In this document: piece by piece, positions 1-7,193 of the stretch
How positions within the stretch are numbered: the first letter of the stretch is position 1
Layout: the number at the start of each line of letters is the position of its first letter
Assembly (NCBI RefSeq): GCF_937890665.1
Contig: NZ_CALADU010000244.1
Coordinates: 1 to 19,200 of the forward strand
Length of the DNA: 19,200 nucleotides
Direction of reading: 5' to 3'
From: an uncultured Subdoligranulum sp.
GTDB taxonomy: Bacteria > Bacillota_A > Clostridia > Oscillospirales > Ruminococcaceae
The notes under the pieces: generated by a model
What the model was told of the DNA's origin: nothing
What the model saw: only the letters and a program-made list of their open reading frames with translations
The model's database searches: none
Position numbers and translations under genes: made by a program

Positions 1-94
1 CCGCACCCTTATACTTGAGGATGCGGTTAAAGTTTCCCAGTACAGCCTGTCCCTCCACAGGCTCCGGGATAAACGGCACATATTTAATCGGCAT
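1..94 (-). CDS. Site-specific DNA methyltransferase (type III Mod-like), N-terminal fragment
   Basis: Only the first 31 codons lie in the window; the rest runs off the left edge. The protein begins MPIKYVPFIPEPVEGQAVLG and continues NFNRILKYKGA. From memory, this opening (MPIKY, then a proline-rich turn, then EGQAxLxNFxR) is typical of the adenine-specific methyltransferases that partner type III-like Res helicase-nucleases. No catalytic motif is visible, so the call rests on the N-terminal signature and on the Res gene in the same operon. The ATG follows an AGGAGG site at about 9 bases. The gene overlaps the end of the upstream 285-aa gene by 11 bases, so translational coupling is likely. 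Its presumed role is protective methylation of the sequence cut by Res. Confidence 0.62.
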   Translation of the reverse strand, partial: MPIKYVPFIPEPVEGQAVLGNFNRILKYKGA

Positions 95-941
95 GTTTGT
101 CTTCCTCCTGCTTCAATGTGATTAGGAGCCTGATGATGTTGCCTGTCTGATACATGAGATACTCCAAAATATTAACCGGCGTCTTATCATGGTGCTTGGC
201 ATTATTATTAATAAATCTGGAATAGGCCGTAACAGTATTTTTTAACTCATCACGCAGTTCGGCTGGAATTCCACACTGATTGAGGTATTGTTCATAGGTG
301 TGGTCAGAAACATACTTTTCCAAAGAACGCCCGCCTCCAAAAAATTCCTGAAAAAATGTTTCCAAAGCCTTGCGAAATTTATCTGCAATATCACTGGCGT
401 TTGTGGTTGTTGCCTCCGAATATTCTTTCAGAGCTTTTGTGAAGGCTATACGGGCTTGGGGGTATTCTTTTAACCAATTCAAGGGCTCTGATACAAGAGC
501 ATCATCGAGTTCTTTTGCCCCCTTTGGAAAAATGAATATGCCATCTGTATCACTTAGAAGCTCATAGTTTATCTGACAATCGTCCAGTGAATCTAATATA
601 GTTGTTTTCAACCATTGCTTAATATCTTTTTCTTGTTCGGAGTACGCATTTACAAGGGCAACGCAACAAGAAAGAAAATCGAGGAAATTAGTCTCGTGCT
701 TGCTTAAGTAAAACCAGGCTCTCTCTAAACCATAGATTTGATCTCCAAATAGCATGAGGGGATCGTCATTCGCCGCCATGCAAACGCCTATTGTATCACA
801 AAACGCCTTTTCTGTTTCGGAATTAAAAAAGCTATATGGGGCATTTTTGAAATGATTATGCACAAGTGCATAGAAACGAAGCATTTTTCTATTGTCATCA
901 AAACCTAATCCAAGTTTTTTCTGATATTCAATCCATTTCAT
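84..941 (-). CDS. Hypothetical 285-aa helical protein inside the restriction-modification operon
   Basis: I do not recognise a named family. The protein is soluble, predicted mostly alpha-helical and acidic, with no signal peptide or membrane segment. The last 70 residues (YSRFINNNAKHHDK, then NILEYLMYQTGNIIRLLI) resemble the C-terminal helical part of abortive-infection or HEPN-like proteins. The arginine-to-histidine spacing does not fit the classical R-x4-6-H RNase motif, so HEPN is only a suggestion. The start ATG overlaps the Res stop as ATGA, with AAGGAG about 6 bases upstream, and the end overlaps the methyltransferase start by 11 bases. This placement between Res and Mod implies a function in the same system: an accessory specificity, inhibitor or toxin-like subunit. 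A canonical type III system has no such gene. Confidence 0.75.
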   Translation of the reverse strand: MKWIEYQKKLGLGFDDNRKMLRFYALVHNHFKNAPYSFFNSETEKAFCDTIGVCMAANDDPLMLFGDQIYGLERAWFYLSKHETNFLDFLSCCVALVNAYSEQEKDIKQWLKTTILDSLDDCQINYELLSDTDGIFIFPKGAKELDDALVSEPLNWLKEYPQARIAFTKALKEYSEATTTNASDIADKFRKALETFFQEFFGGGRSLEKYVSDHTYEQYLNQCGIPAELRDELKNTVTAYSRFINNNAKHHDKTPVNILEYLMYQTGNIIRLLITLKQEEDKHAD

Positions 942-3802
942 AGTTTCTCCTTAAAGAACTCACAAATTTTCCCCTGCGTCAGGACGAGCCTGTCCCGCTC
1001 GGGCAGCGTATCCTCCAAATATAGATATTCAAACCGCGCATAGCCAAAGGCGACGTTGTTCTGCCGGAGGAACTCCGTCTCCACAAATGCCTTTTTATCC
1101 TTGAATTTCGGATCGTTGGCATAGGCCTCGCCCTTGGTTTCGGCGATCATGGCCTTATGGATTTTGCCGTCTTTGCGCTGGAGGATGAGAAAGTCCGGTG
1201 TATACATCCCTACATACTGCCAGGCATCGCCGCTCCGTTTGTAGCACTTGATCTTAAACTCCGTCATGGCCCGGTCACCGTTGTAGTAAACCTCCAGGCC
1301 CAAACGCTCGATTTCGGGAAAGGTCAGCACCTCACGCAGGAATATCTGCTCAAAGCCGCTGTCCGTGTGGTAAGGCAGATAGTGGAAGGAGCGATCCTTT
1401 TGGGGGTGGGAAGAATACTTTTTGCGGAGCATGGTCAGGACATCTTCCTGCCCCATTTCCTGGGCTAACTCCATCATCGCCTGTGCTTTCTTGTCTAATT
1501 TCAGCTTACCCTGGTCATCCAGAACGATTTTCTGTACCGTCTCCTGGTCGGGATAGTAATCCTGTGGCCGTTCTGTCTCAACTACCTGCGTGAAGTTGGC
1601 AATGTTCAGCAGGCTGGCCGACTGGGGGATCCGCTCCTCCCGAGTCTCGTAGGAGCGAAGGACGCAAAAGGCCTTGCGGATATTCGCCTCCACCCGGGAC
1701 AGATCATATTTGGAACTGAAATACCGGGAGCCGTCCCGTTGATAAGTGATTTTCTCAAAGATAGACCTAAGCTGAGCGTCATAGGGCTGCAATTCTTCCA
1801 TGGTAAGAGTGTAGAGGGAACTGCGGACGATGTTATAAAGCCAGGAAGAATAAGACGCCGGGACAGTACCGCGTTCCTCGTTATCCACTCTGGTATCCGC
1901 TACCTCCATGGAAAAATCGGTGGTCTTTATGGTGCCTGCTACAATACTTGCATTTTTACAAACATCTGAGAGTGTTTTTTCCGGCTCAGCGGGGTCTACA
2001 ATCAAGGTCTCATAGTGAATCTTCAGCTGATAGAAGTCCACCTTGGGCAGATGGAGATAATCTGTGCGGTCATACCGAGCCAACGACACTTTATGGTGAT
2101 CTGCTTCACAAAACTCTTTCAGAGAGATATGGTGTTGTTTCAGCAGTTGAGCATTTAGTTTTTCAGCATTGCTGTTGTTTAGATAGATCAGAGCCGTTTC
2201 CAGTGCGTCTTTCTGTACCTGACGCAGGCAGCGGCAAGCGGTCTGCAGCACCATGTTTTTGGGGCAATCTCCCTCTTGGGAGAGAATGATTCCCGTCAGG
2301 CTGCGGCAATCCCAGCCCTCTTTTCCAATCTGAACCAACAGCACAATGTGTATCTTTGAGAAAGGCTGATCCAGGCTGTCAAACTCCATCTGGCTATCGG
2401 CCGGCTGGGGATACTGCTTGTTTCCTTTGTGAAATTTCAAAATGGCATCGCCGGAAAGCCCATACTCCGCCGCGATACGAGCTACTATGGGGTAGACCAG
2501 CTCCTCCAGCTTTTCAATGGTTCCGCAGTAGATGCCCAGCTTGGCCCTGGTTCCGTCGGGATATACGGTGTTCCGATAAGCGTCCAGGAATTCCCTGACG
2601 CCATTTTCAATAATGCGGCTGCTGTCAGGAATATCTGCAATTTTCACAATGGGCCGCTTGAGAAAGTTTCCTACGCCGTCAATGAGCGGATAGTAATAGA
2701 CAATATTGGAAATCTCCGCCGAGGATACTGAGAGACCATCAGTCACCTTAATTTTCTCCGCCTTTTCCAGATAGGGTGTACCGGAAAAGCCAACCACGGA
2801 ATTGACAGTCTGATTTGCTGCCCACTTGTTGACTACAGCACGGAGCTTGATCTCGTCGCTGACCGCATGGTGGACCTCATCGATGAAAATGGACAAGCCA
2901 GGGAGCTTGCCGATTAGGTTGCGCAGCTCGTTGGCCTGCCGGTCCTTTTCGTCATCGCTCTCTTCAAACATACTAATTTGTCCCAACTTCTCCTGAATGC
3001 GATCCAATATTACCTTTTCTGCGTTGGTGACGGCCACCAAACCAAACAGTTCAGACAGCGGTTGATGGTTGGCGATCTTCTGCACATTGGGATTCTTCGT
3101 CTTATTGGATTTGTTGGCGGTCTTACCCTGATCCAGCACTTCAAAGGAGATCTGACGCTTGATTTCCGATGCCGCCGGTTGGGGGATTACCCAAGAGGGA
3201 TCAAACCGCTGGATGGTTTTCAAACTGGGCACGACCGAGGATTTCAGCCCAGAGGGAGCGAAGATCATGAAGTTATGGGCAAAGGCCGGGTTATGCGGCT
3301 CATTTTTGGCAAAGTACAGATCCAGATAAATAAACGCGGCCATCAGGTAGGTTTTACCAGCGCCCATGGGAAGGCTGAACAGGTAGTCGGTATAAGATAC
3401 CCCGTAAAATGCGGACTGGAAAAAATCTTCATAATCAATGCTCTCTGGGGCTTTGCGTATCTGCTTTTCCAGCTTCTCGGAAACCTGTTCACCGGAATCG
3501 TTTTTCAGGCAGGCGTACTCAAAAAGCGCGGCCGCGGCCGGATGGCCAAGTAAAAAAGCCCGTGTTTTTGCAGAAAGTTCCTCCTGCTCCAAATCCAAAG
3601 TGTTGAATGCTCCCTGAGAGAACAGTTTTGCCAGAGGCGCACAACCACAGGCAATTTTCAGATACAGATAGGTTTTAATGGCATCTACCTGGGCATCCCG
3701 CATCTGCTTGGTTTTTTCAATGTAAGCGATGATTCCCTGGGCAGTACACTCGGAGGACGCAAACCAACGGTTCCGCGCGTTGGTGATCATTTGGTAAAAC
3801 AT
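938..3802 (-). CDS. Type III-like restriction endonuclease Res (DEAD/DEAH helicase plus PD-(D/E)xK nuclease)
   Basis: This is a 954-aa ATP-dependent translocase/helicase with a C-terminal nuclease. Visible helicase motifs are Walker A MGAGKT (146-151), motif II DEVH (308-311), motif III SGT (340-342), motif V KEGWDC (494-499) and motif VI QTACRCLRQ (520-528). The C-terminal nuclease signature is TPDFLIL (868-874) followed by AETKGE (887-892), a PD-(D/E)xK pattern. Length fits type III Res subunits (roughly 900-1000 aa). A longer frame runs upstream to 3928, but I chose the ATG at 3802: it has AAGGAG about 9 bases upstream and overlaps the stop of the HTH gene as TGATG. The last codons overlap the next gene by 4 bases. 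All motifs look intact, so it is probably active. It should cleave DNA with the Mod partner; a stand-alone defence helicase-nuclease is the alternative. Confidence 0.88.
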   Translation of the reverse strand: MFYQMITNARNRWFASSECTAQGIIAYIEKTKQMRDAQVDAIKTYLYLKIACGCAPLAKLFSQGAFNTLDLEQEELSAKTRAFLLGHPAAAALFEYACLKNDSGEQVSEKLEKQIRKAPESIDYEDFFQSAFYGVSYTDYLFSLPMGAGKTYLMAAFIYLDLYFAKNEPHNPAFAHNFMIFAPSGLKSSVVPSLKTIQRFDPSWVIPQPAASEIKRQISFEVLDQGKTANKSNKTKNPNVQKIANHQPLSELFGLVAVTNAEKVILDRIQEKLGQISMFEESDDEKDRQANELRNLIGKLPGLSIFIDEVHHAVSDEIKLRAVVNKWAANQTVNSVVGFSGTPYLEKAEKIKVTDGLSVSSAEISNIVYYYPLIDGVGNFLKRPIVKIADIPDSSRIIENGVREFLDAYRNTVYPDGTRAKLGIYCGTIEKLEELVYPIVARIAAEYGLSGDAILKFHKGNKQYPQPADSQMEFDSLDQPFSKIHIVLLVQIGKEGWDCRSLTGIILSQEGDCPKNMVLQTACRCLRQVQKDALETALIYLNNSNAEKLNAQLLKQHHISLKEFCEADHHKVSLARYDRTDYLHLPKVDFYQLKIHYETLIVDPAEPEKTLSDVCKNASIVAGTIKTTDFSMEVADTRVDNEERGTVPASYSSWLYNIVRSSLYTLTMEELQPYDAQLRSIFEKITYQRDGSRYFSSKYDLSRVEANIRKAFCVLRSYETREERIPQSASLLNIANFTQVVETERPQDYYPDQETVQKIVLDDQGKLKLDKKAQAMMELAQEMGQEDVLTMLRKKYSSHPQKDRSFHYLPYHTDSGFEQIFLREVLTFPEIERLGLEVYYNGDRAMTEFKIKCYKRSGDAWQYVGMYTPDFLILQRKDGKIHKAMIAETKGEAYANDPKFKDKKAFVETEFLRQNNVAFGYARFEYLYLEDTLPERDRLVLTQGKICEFFKEKL

Positions 3803-3996
3803 CAGCAATCTCCTTTTTGTGATTCTTTCGCTTTGCGCGTTCTGCCGTCCAGCGGTTTTTTGGCATCTTTCGGGATAGCCCACACGCGTCCAAGACGATA
3901 TGCTCCCGGAATACGTCCGTCTCCGCAAAGGATCTCAACGCGCCGTTGTGTAATGCCCCATTCTGTCGCTTTATCTTTTGGCGTTACATACTCCAT
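3802..3996 (-). CDS. Small helix-turn-helix DNA-binding protein (excisionase/MerR-like fold)
   Basis: This is a 64-aa basic protein. Residues 5-45 (TPKDKATEWGITQRRVEIL, then GRIPGAYRLGRVWAIPKDA) match the winged HTH of excisionase-family helix_turn_helix domains: an opening helix, a recognition helix around ITQRRV, and a wing with the RVWAIP strand. The tail is lysine/arginine rich. AAGGAG lies about 9 bases before the ATG. It is the first gene of the restriction operon, and its stop overlaps the Res start by one base. An inverted repeat covers its own promoter, so the likely role is transcriptional control of the operon, comparable in position to controller (C) proteins of restriction systems although from a different fold family. 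An excisionase left from a mobile element is the alternative. Confidence 0.8.
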   Translation of the reverse strand: MEYVTPKDKATEWGITQRRVEILCGDGRIPGAYRLGRVWAIPKDAKKPLDGRTRKAKESQKGDC

Positions 3997-4034
3997 ACCG
4001 GCAGGCTCCTTATTTTGCGGCGTTCAAAATTTGC

Positions 4035-4067
4035 TTGTATTATACATCTTTTAAACGAATAATACAA
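4035..4067 (-). promoter_or_regulatory. Promoter with overlapping 9-bp inverted repeat for the HTH-Res operon
   Basis: On the minus strand a TTGTAT -35 box (4067-4062) and a perfect TATAAT -10 box (4044-4039) are separated by 17 bases. The arms TTGTATTAT (4035-4043) and ATAATACAA (4059-4067) form a perfect inverted repeat covering both boxes. A repressor bound there would block RNA polymerase. The HTH protein encoded directly downstream is the obvious candidate binder (inference). Confidence 0.75.
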
Positions 4068-4124
4068 CTTGGAGCCGATTTCGGAATATTCCTGAGTTAG
4101 GAATAAGTGTGGGGGAGCGGTAAA

Positions 4125-4229
4125 ATGGAAAAGCTGCAAGTTATTCAAGAGCAAATCATTTATCTCCGTATACTGCAGAAAATTTTAATGTTTGTTTTGC
4201 CTTGTGTGCTAAGAGAATGGTTACTATAA
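4125..4229 (+). CDS. Possible 34-aa small protein
   Basis: A short reading frame (MEKLQVIQEQIIYLRILQKI, then 14 more residues) follows a GGGGGAG site about 7 bases upstream of its ATG. It would be a small amphipathic or hydrophobic helix ending in EWLL. It lies in otherwise gene-free DNA divergent from the restriction operon. There is no homology that I recognise. The good ribosome site is the only argument, so it may be chance. Confidence 0.2.
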   Translation: MEKLQVIQEQIIYLRILQKILMFVLPCVLREWLL

Positions 4230-4417
4230 AAGTAATATTGGTTTCTGCGCCGTTGCCTCAATTGAGAACAAACGAGCATGATTAACGGTTTGGGCTGTGA
4301 TACGGAGTCTGATATTCCCCCCCATATTGACTTATTATGCACGGGGTGAATGAAATCTGTACTTAAGTGATTACCAGAGCTTTTTGCATAAGTTAAACCG
4401 AGAGGGGGGAGCTCTCT

Positions 4418-4480
4418 ATGGATGATAGCTTGTACAGACTACTATTTGACTACTACCGTAAAAATTCCCGGAGGCATTGA
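4418..4480 (+). CDS. Possible 20-aa leader peptide ending inside a hairpin
   Basis: A very strong GAGGGGGGAG site sits 6 bases before an ATG that opens a 20-codon frame (MDDSLYRLLFDYYRKNSRRH). Its stop codon lies at the top of the left arm of the 19-bp hairpin at 4461-4503. Such an arrangement resembles an attenuator leader, but no regulated gene follows on the plus strand: the next genes are on the minus strand. It could equally be the 3' end of a lost gene, since the paralogous repeat copy near 18.55 kb keeps a similar frame. Confidence 0.2.
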   Translation: MDDSLYRLLFDYYRKNSRRH

Positions 4481-4587
4481 GCCACAATGCCTCCGGGAAT
4501 TTTCTGTGATTCTTTGTAAATCTGCCAAAAACCCACAAAATCACTGGGCCCCAACGGTTTCCCACTTGACAGCCTGATGACTCCGAC
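4437..4587 (+). repeat. 151-bp repeat, copy A
   Basis: This segment aligns without gaps to 18547-18697 in the same orientation. By hand count 131 of 151 positions are identical (about 87%). It begins with GACTACTATTTGACTACT, contains a hairpin, and ends at GACTCCGAC. After that point copy B continues into a tRNA-like 3' end while copy A diverges. The two copies bracket about 14 kb of mosaic DNA. Confidence 0.85.
4461..4503 (+). terminator. Strong perfect hairpin within repeat copy A
   Basis: The arms 4461-4479 and 4485-4503 are perfectly complementary over 19 bp (core CCCGGAGGCATTG) with a 5-base loop AGCCA. The ends are A-rich and T-rich, so it could act as an intrinsic terminator on either strand, although the T tract is short. 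The equivalent hairpin in copy B (18580-18604) has decayed. Confidence 0.65.
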
Positions 4588-4604
4588 CACTATCCTAAGT
4601 CCAA

Positions 4605-4733
4605 CTAAGCTATGACATTGAAACTATTGCGGTGCAGATACTTGAGGGTTTTGAACCTTTCAAAATCTAGATCTGCATTTTTCAGGTGCTGTTGAGATGG
4701 AAACTTCATATATTGCAAGGAGGTTCCCACCAT
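4605..4733 (-). other. Possible gene remnant downstream of the XkdU-like gene
   Basis: A 42-codon frame (MVGTSLQYMKFPSQQHLKNA, then DLDFERFKTLKYLHRNSFNV and IA) starts 7 bases after the XkdU-like stop. It has no convincing ribosome site. Its composition looks protein-like rather than random, so it may be the C-terminal scrap of a gene joined to the phage fragment. Family unknown. Confidence 0.2.
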
Positions 4734-4740
4734 AAATTTA

Positions 4741-5355
4741 TCAATACCAGACTGCCTGCCGCAAAAATACATAGGGCTTTCCTGATTGGACTTTGCTATG
4801 GATGCAGAACTTACTTTCAAACTCATCCCAGGTGGTAGGATTATCCTCGAACCACTGCCAGGTAAGTCCTACGCTCTCAATATCGTTCCAGGTCAGTCCG
4901 GAGATAATGAACCGCAGGTGAGCCGGCTTGATCTGTTCCACCATTTTTCGGACCTGACTCACGTCGATGTCCGCCAAGGTGCTCTCTTCCCCTAAGAACT
5001 CCAGGGAGAAAGAGTAGTCAGCCGAGTTGATTACCACTCGAGCCTCATAGCCGGTCAAAGCCATGGCCAGTTGGCGGACCATCTCCGCCGTGGTATTGCC
5101 GGCGGCCGTCATCTTGTCCCGTACGGCTGCCCGGCGCTCCGTCAAAGACTTTGATTCATCTGGGGTAATCCCATATTTTTGTTCCCAGAGGTAGAGAGCC
5201 CACGTAGCCGTATCTATAAAAAACTGGTCCAGGATATCGTATATCTGTTCTGCGCATACCCCACTCTGTTCTTCCAGAGCATCCAGGATAGATCCAGTCT
5301 GGGGGTGCCGGTAATATCTGTCCGGGACGCGCTCCCGGACCGGAAGACTGCTCAT
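4741..5355 (-). CDS. Phage baseplate/tail protein, YmfQ/XkdU family (DUF2313)
   Basis: The 204-aa protein is close in length to B. subtilis PBSX XkdU and to Mu gp48-like proteins. The N-terminus (VPDRYYRHPQTGSILDALEE) and the region around LWEQKYGITPDESKSLTERR are typical of this family: a helical start, then 'W..kYGi..d...s...RR..v..K'. The C-terminus is rich in Trp and Asp. It takes part in baseplate or tail-end assembly next to the J-like wedge protein. It starts 13 bases after the upstream gene ends, so the two are co-transcribed. The tail fibre genes that normally follow are missing, so this is an isolated prophage fragment, not a working phage. Confidence 0.8.
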   Translation of the reverse strand: MSSLPVRERVPDRYYRHPQTGSILDALEEQSGVCAEQIYDILDQFFIDTATWALYLWEQKYGITPDESKSLTERRAAVRDKMTAAGNTTAEMVRQLAMALTGYEARVVINSADYSFSLEFLGEESTLADIDVSQVRKMVEQIKPAHLRFIISGLTWNDIESVGLTWQWFEDNPTTWDEFESKFCIHSKVQSGKPYVFLRQAVWY

Positions 5356-5368
5356 ATTGCCGCCCTCC

Positions 5369-6451
5369 TTATGTCTCTGTGATGTTCACAGTCCCGACCA
5401 CCGGGACAGCCTCCGCAGCGACCGACACGGCTGCCGTTCCGCTGTTTACCGTGAAGGAGCTATAGTCCGCCACACCGGCGCACTGCAGCAGACAGGCCAG
5501 AAAACGGCTGTATGGGATGACGACGGCCTGTCCAAAGGGTTGGGAGGTCAGTAGCGCGGACACCGCGGCCGTCAGCTGGTTGGTAACATCTTCCGTGGAA
5601 TATCCCTCCATCAAGGTTACGGCCGCGGTTACCGGCAGTTCCATCTCTGTCACGCTTACTACCGTCACCGTGGCGCCGATGGGCTTTTCTTCTTCAATAT
5701 GGGCTGCGCAGGCGGATCGGATCTCTTCATCGACCGCCCCCTTGTCTGCTCCGGCGATCACCACCTTGACGGTACCGTTGCCAGCCCAGAGCGGGATACA
5801 ACCAGCATAGCTGACCCCCGTAACTTCCTTAGCCCACTGGATGTAATGGTTGGCATTTCCCGATGTGATCGGAAGGCTAAGACGATCGTGAATACGGGTA
5901 TAAAGGTCAACGTCACTCTCCGGATCGGAGCCGCCGGCGGCCGCTTTCAGGTTGGACAGATCGTCCACCCCGGGGACATTGACTGCCATGGAGGTAATGG
6001 ATCCGGCCGGTACGTTGTAGTCCGCGCCGATATTCTCCGCCTCCACTGTGGCCACCGCCGTCTCATCCGTGATGGTAACGGCTTCCAAAGTCAAATACCG
6101 CAGGCCACTGTCAGGGGCATACACCGCCGTTCCCGCAGGGATCACGGTGCCGTCGGTTCCCGTGAAGGTCACCTCTACCCGGGCCTTGGTGCCGGGCTGG
6201 CGCACCATGCCCAGTTGGGCCGCATGCAGGTCCAGGTACTCTCCGCTGTCCGGGCCAGGGAACACGATAGGAAGGAGCCCGGCCAAGAGCTGCGAGTGCT
6301 GCCAAAGGGCGTATGCCACCTGGCTGATGAGCGTATTGGTATAGCTCCCCTCGCGGGTGTCGATCTCTACCCCGGAGGCCGTCATGGCCGTCAAGATCTC
6401 TGCCTTGATGACTTCCGGTGTGCGGCTCTCAAATACTGATGGCTGCGTCAT
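5369..6451 (-). CDS. Phage baseplate J-like protein (XkdT / Mu gp47 type)
   Basis: The 360-aa protein matches the usual length of Baseplate_J proteins. Characteristic features are the N-terminal REGSYTNTLISQVAYALWQ segment, then GEYLDLHAAQLGMVRQPGTKA, the beta-rich GTVIPAGTAVYAPDSGLRY stretch, NIGADYNVPAGSI, and GGSDPESDVDLYTRI. It forms the wedge ring of contractile tails. GGGGAGG lies about 7 bases upstream of the ATG. Its start overlaps the end of the preceding frame by 23 bases, an overlap usual between XkdS-like and XkdT-like genes. The rest of the tail cluster is absent. Confidence 0.87.
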   Translation of the reverse strand: MTQPSVFESRTPEVIKAEILTAMTASGVEIDTREGSYTNTLISQVAYALWQHSQLLAGLLPIVFPGPDSGEYLDLHAAQLGMVRQPGTKARVEVTFTGTDGTVIPAGTAVYAPDSGLRYLTLEAVTITDETAVATVEAENIGADYNVPAGSITSMAVNVPGVDDLSNLKAAAGGSDPESDVDLYTRIHDRLSLPITSGNANHYIQWAKEVTGVSYAGCIPLWAGNGTVKVVIAGADKGAVDEEIRSACAAHIEEEKPIGATVTVVSVTEMELPVTAAVTLMEGYSTEDVTNQLTAAVSALLTSQPFGQAVVIPYSRFLACLLQCAGVADYSSFTVNSGTAAVSVAAEAVPVVGTVNITET

Positions 6452-7184
6452 GGACGCTCACCTCCCCGTAAATGGTTATCAGGCTGAACGAGATATGCAG
6501 CCAGCTATCCTGATTAGCAGTCAGGAACTCATTGATCTTGCGATATTCTTCCTTGTATTTCTTGCCCTCCAAAAAGGTATAGCCGCGCACCCAAGGTTCC
6601 ATTTCCGCACCGCATTTGGGACACCGAGGGATCAATTCCGCCGGGATACAGAGATTTTCATCAATTGCATCGTTCGTTTCGTAAACCATCTCTTTGTTCC
6701 AGTAGATCTCGTCGTGGCAGCGGCGGCTGCACTGGTAATAACGGGAGTCGCCTTGGATGGCGCTCAGCTTATCTTCTGATACCACGCGGGTAAACTGGAA
6801 GTCCTGGTTTGTGGTCATAATGTGGTAATTCCTTCCCTGAAGCAGCTTCATCAGGTCATAATAGGGCTGACCTGTGGGACATTCATACTCCATATAACCC
6901 ATCCGGGCAAGAAAAGCCCAGTGGGCCTCCGGGGAGGGATAAGGGTAGTAAAATCCATTGAAGGCACCGGTAAATCCATATTTTCGGTGAAAGTCTCCTA
7001 AATATTGTTCAAATATCGCGTCGTTTTGATAGAAGAAGTTGAAGCCGCAGGAAGCGGACATACCCGCCGCAGCGCCCACCAAAATTGCATCGGCATCAGC
7101 GATTTTGTCTACCAAGACCTGCACATTTTGGCGGTGGGCGGCGGAATCAATGGATATTTTGCGGTTCAGCAGCATAGTTGACAT
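6429..7184 (-). CDS. Truncated SirTM-class sirtuin fused to the tail of a phage DUF2634/XkdS-like protein
   Basis: Residues 1 to about 225 of this 251-aa frame are a Sir2/SirTM-type NAD-dependent ADP-ribosyltransferase or deacylase. Evidence is the nucleotide-binding ILVGAAAGMSASCGF (34-48), the TTNQD motif (124-128), and a zinc ribbon with Cys 152, 156, 188 and 191. The expected C-terminal Rossmann half, which in this family carries a LELGVG-like motif, is absent. Instead the last residues (LHISFSLITIYGEVSV) look like the C-terminus of the baseplate protein that precedes XkdT in PBSX-like clusters, and they overlap the XkdT start. The junction is probably near 6500-6512. Lacking half the NAD fold, the product is probably inactive. 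It is divergent from an Rrf2 gene, which may once have controlled it. Confidence 0.75.
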   Translation of the reverse strand: MSTMLLNRKISIDSAAHRQNVQVLVDKIADADAILVGAAAGMSASCGFNFFYQNDAIFEQYLGDFHRKYGFTGAFNGFYYPYPSPEAHWAFLARMGYMEYECPTGQPYYDLMKLLQGRNYHIMTTNQDFQFTRVVSEDKLSAIQGDSRYYQCSRRCHDEIYWNKEMVYETNDAIDENLCIPAELIPRCPKCGAEMEPWVRGYTFLEGKKYKEEYRKINEFLTANQDSWLHISFSLITIYGEVSVHDAAISI

Positions 7185-7193
7185 GATTCCTCC

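Noticed and set aside
2978..3553. 191-codon plus-strand frame
   Set aside because: It is antisense to the Res helicase core, which has all motifs; the frame has no ribosome site or recognisable domain.
3803..3928. N-terminal extension of Res by 42 residues
   Set aside because: The extension overlaps the HTH gene in another frame; the ATG at 3802 has the ribosome site and the TGATG overlap.
4437..4587. Insertion sequence end or CRISPR-type repeat
   Set aside because: Only two copies, no terminal inverted repeats flanking a transposase, and no regular spacing.
5699..6439. 246-codon plus-strand frame
   Set aside because: Antisense to the baseplate J-like gene; the long open frame comes from high-GC codon bias.
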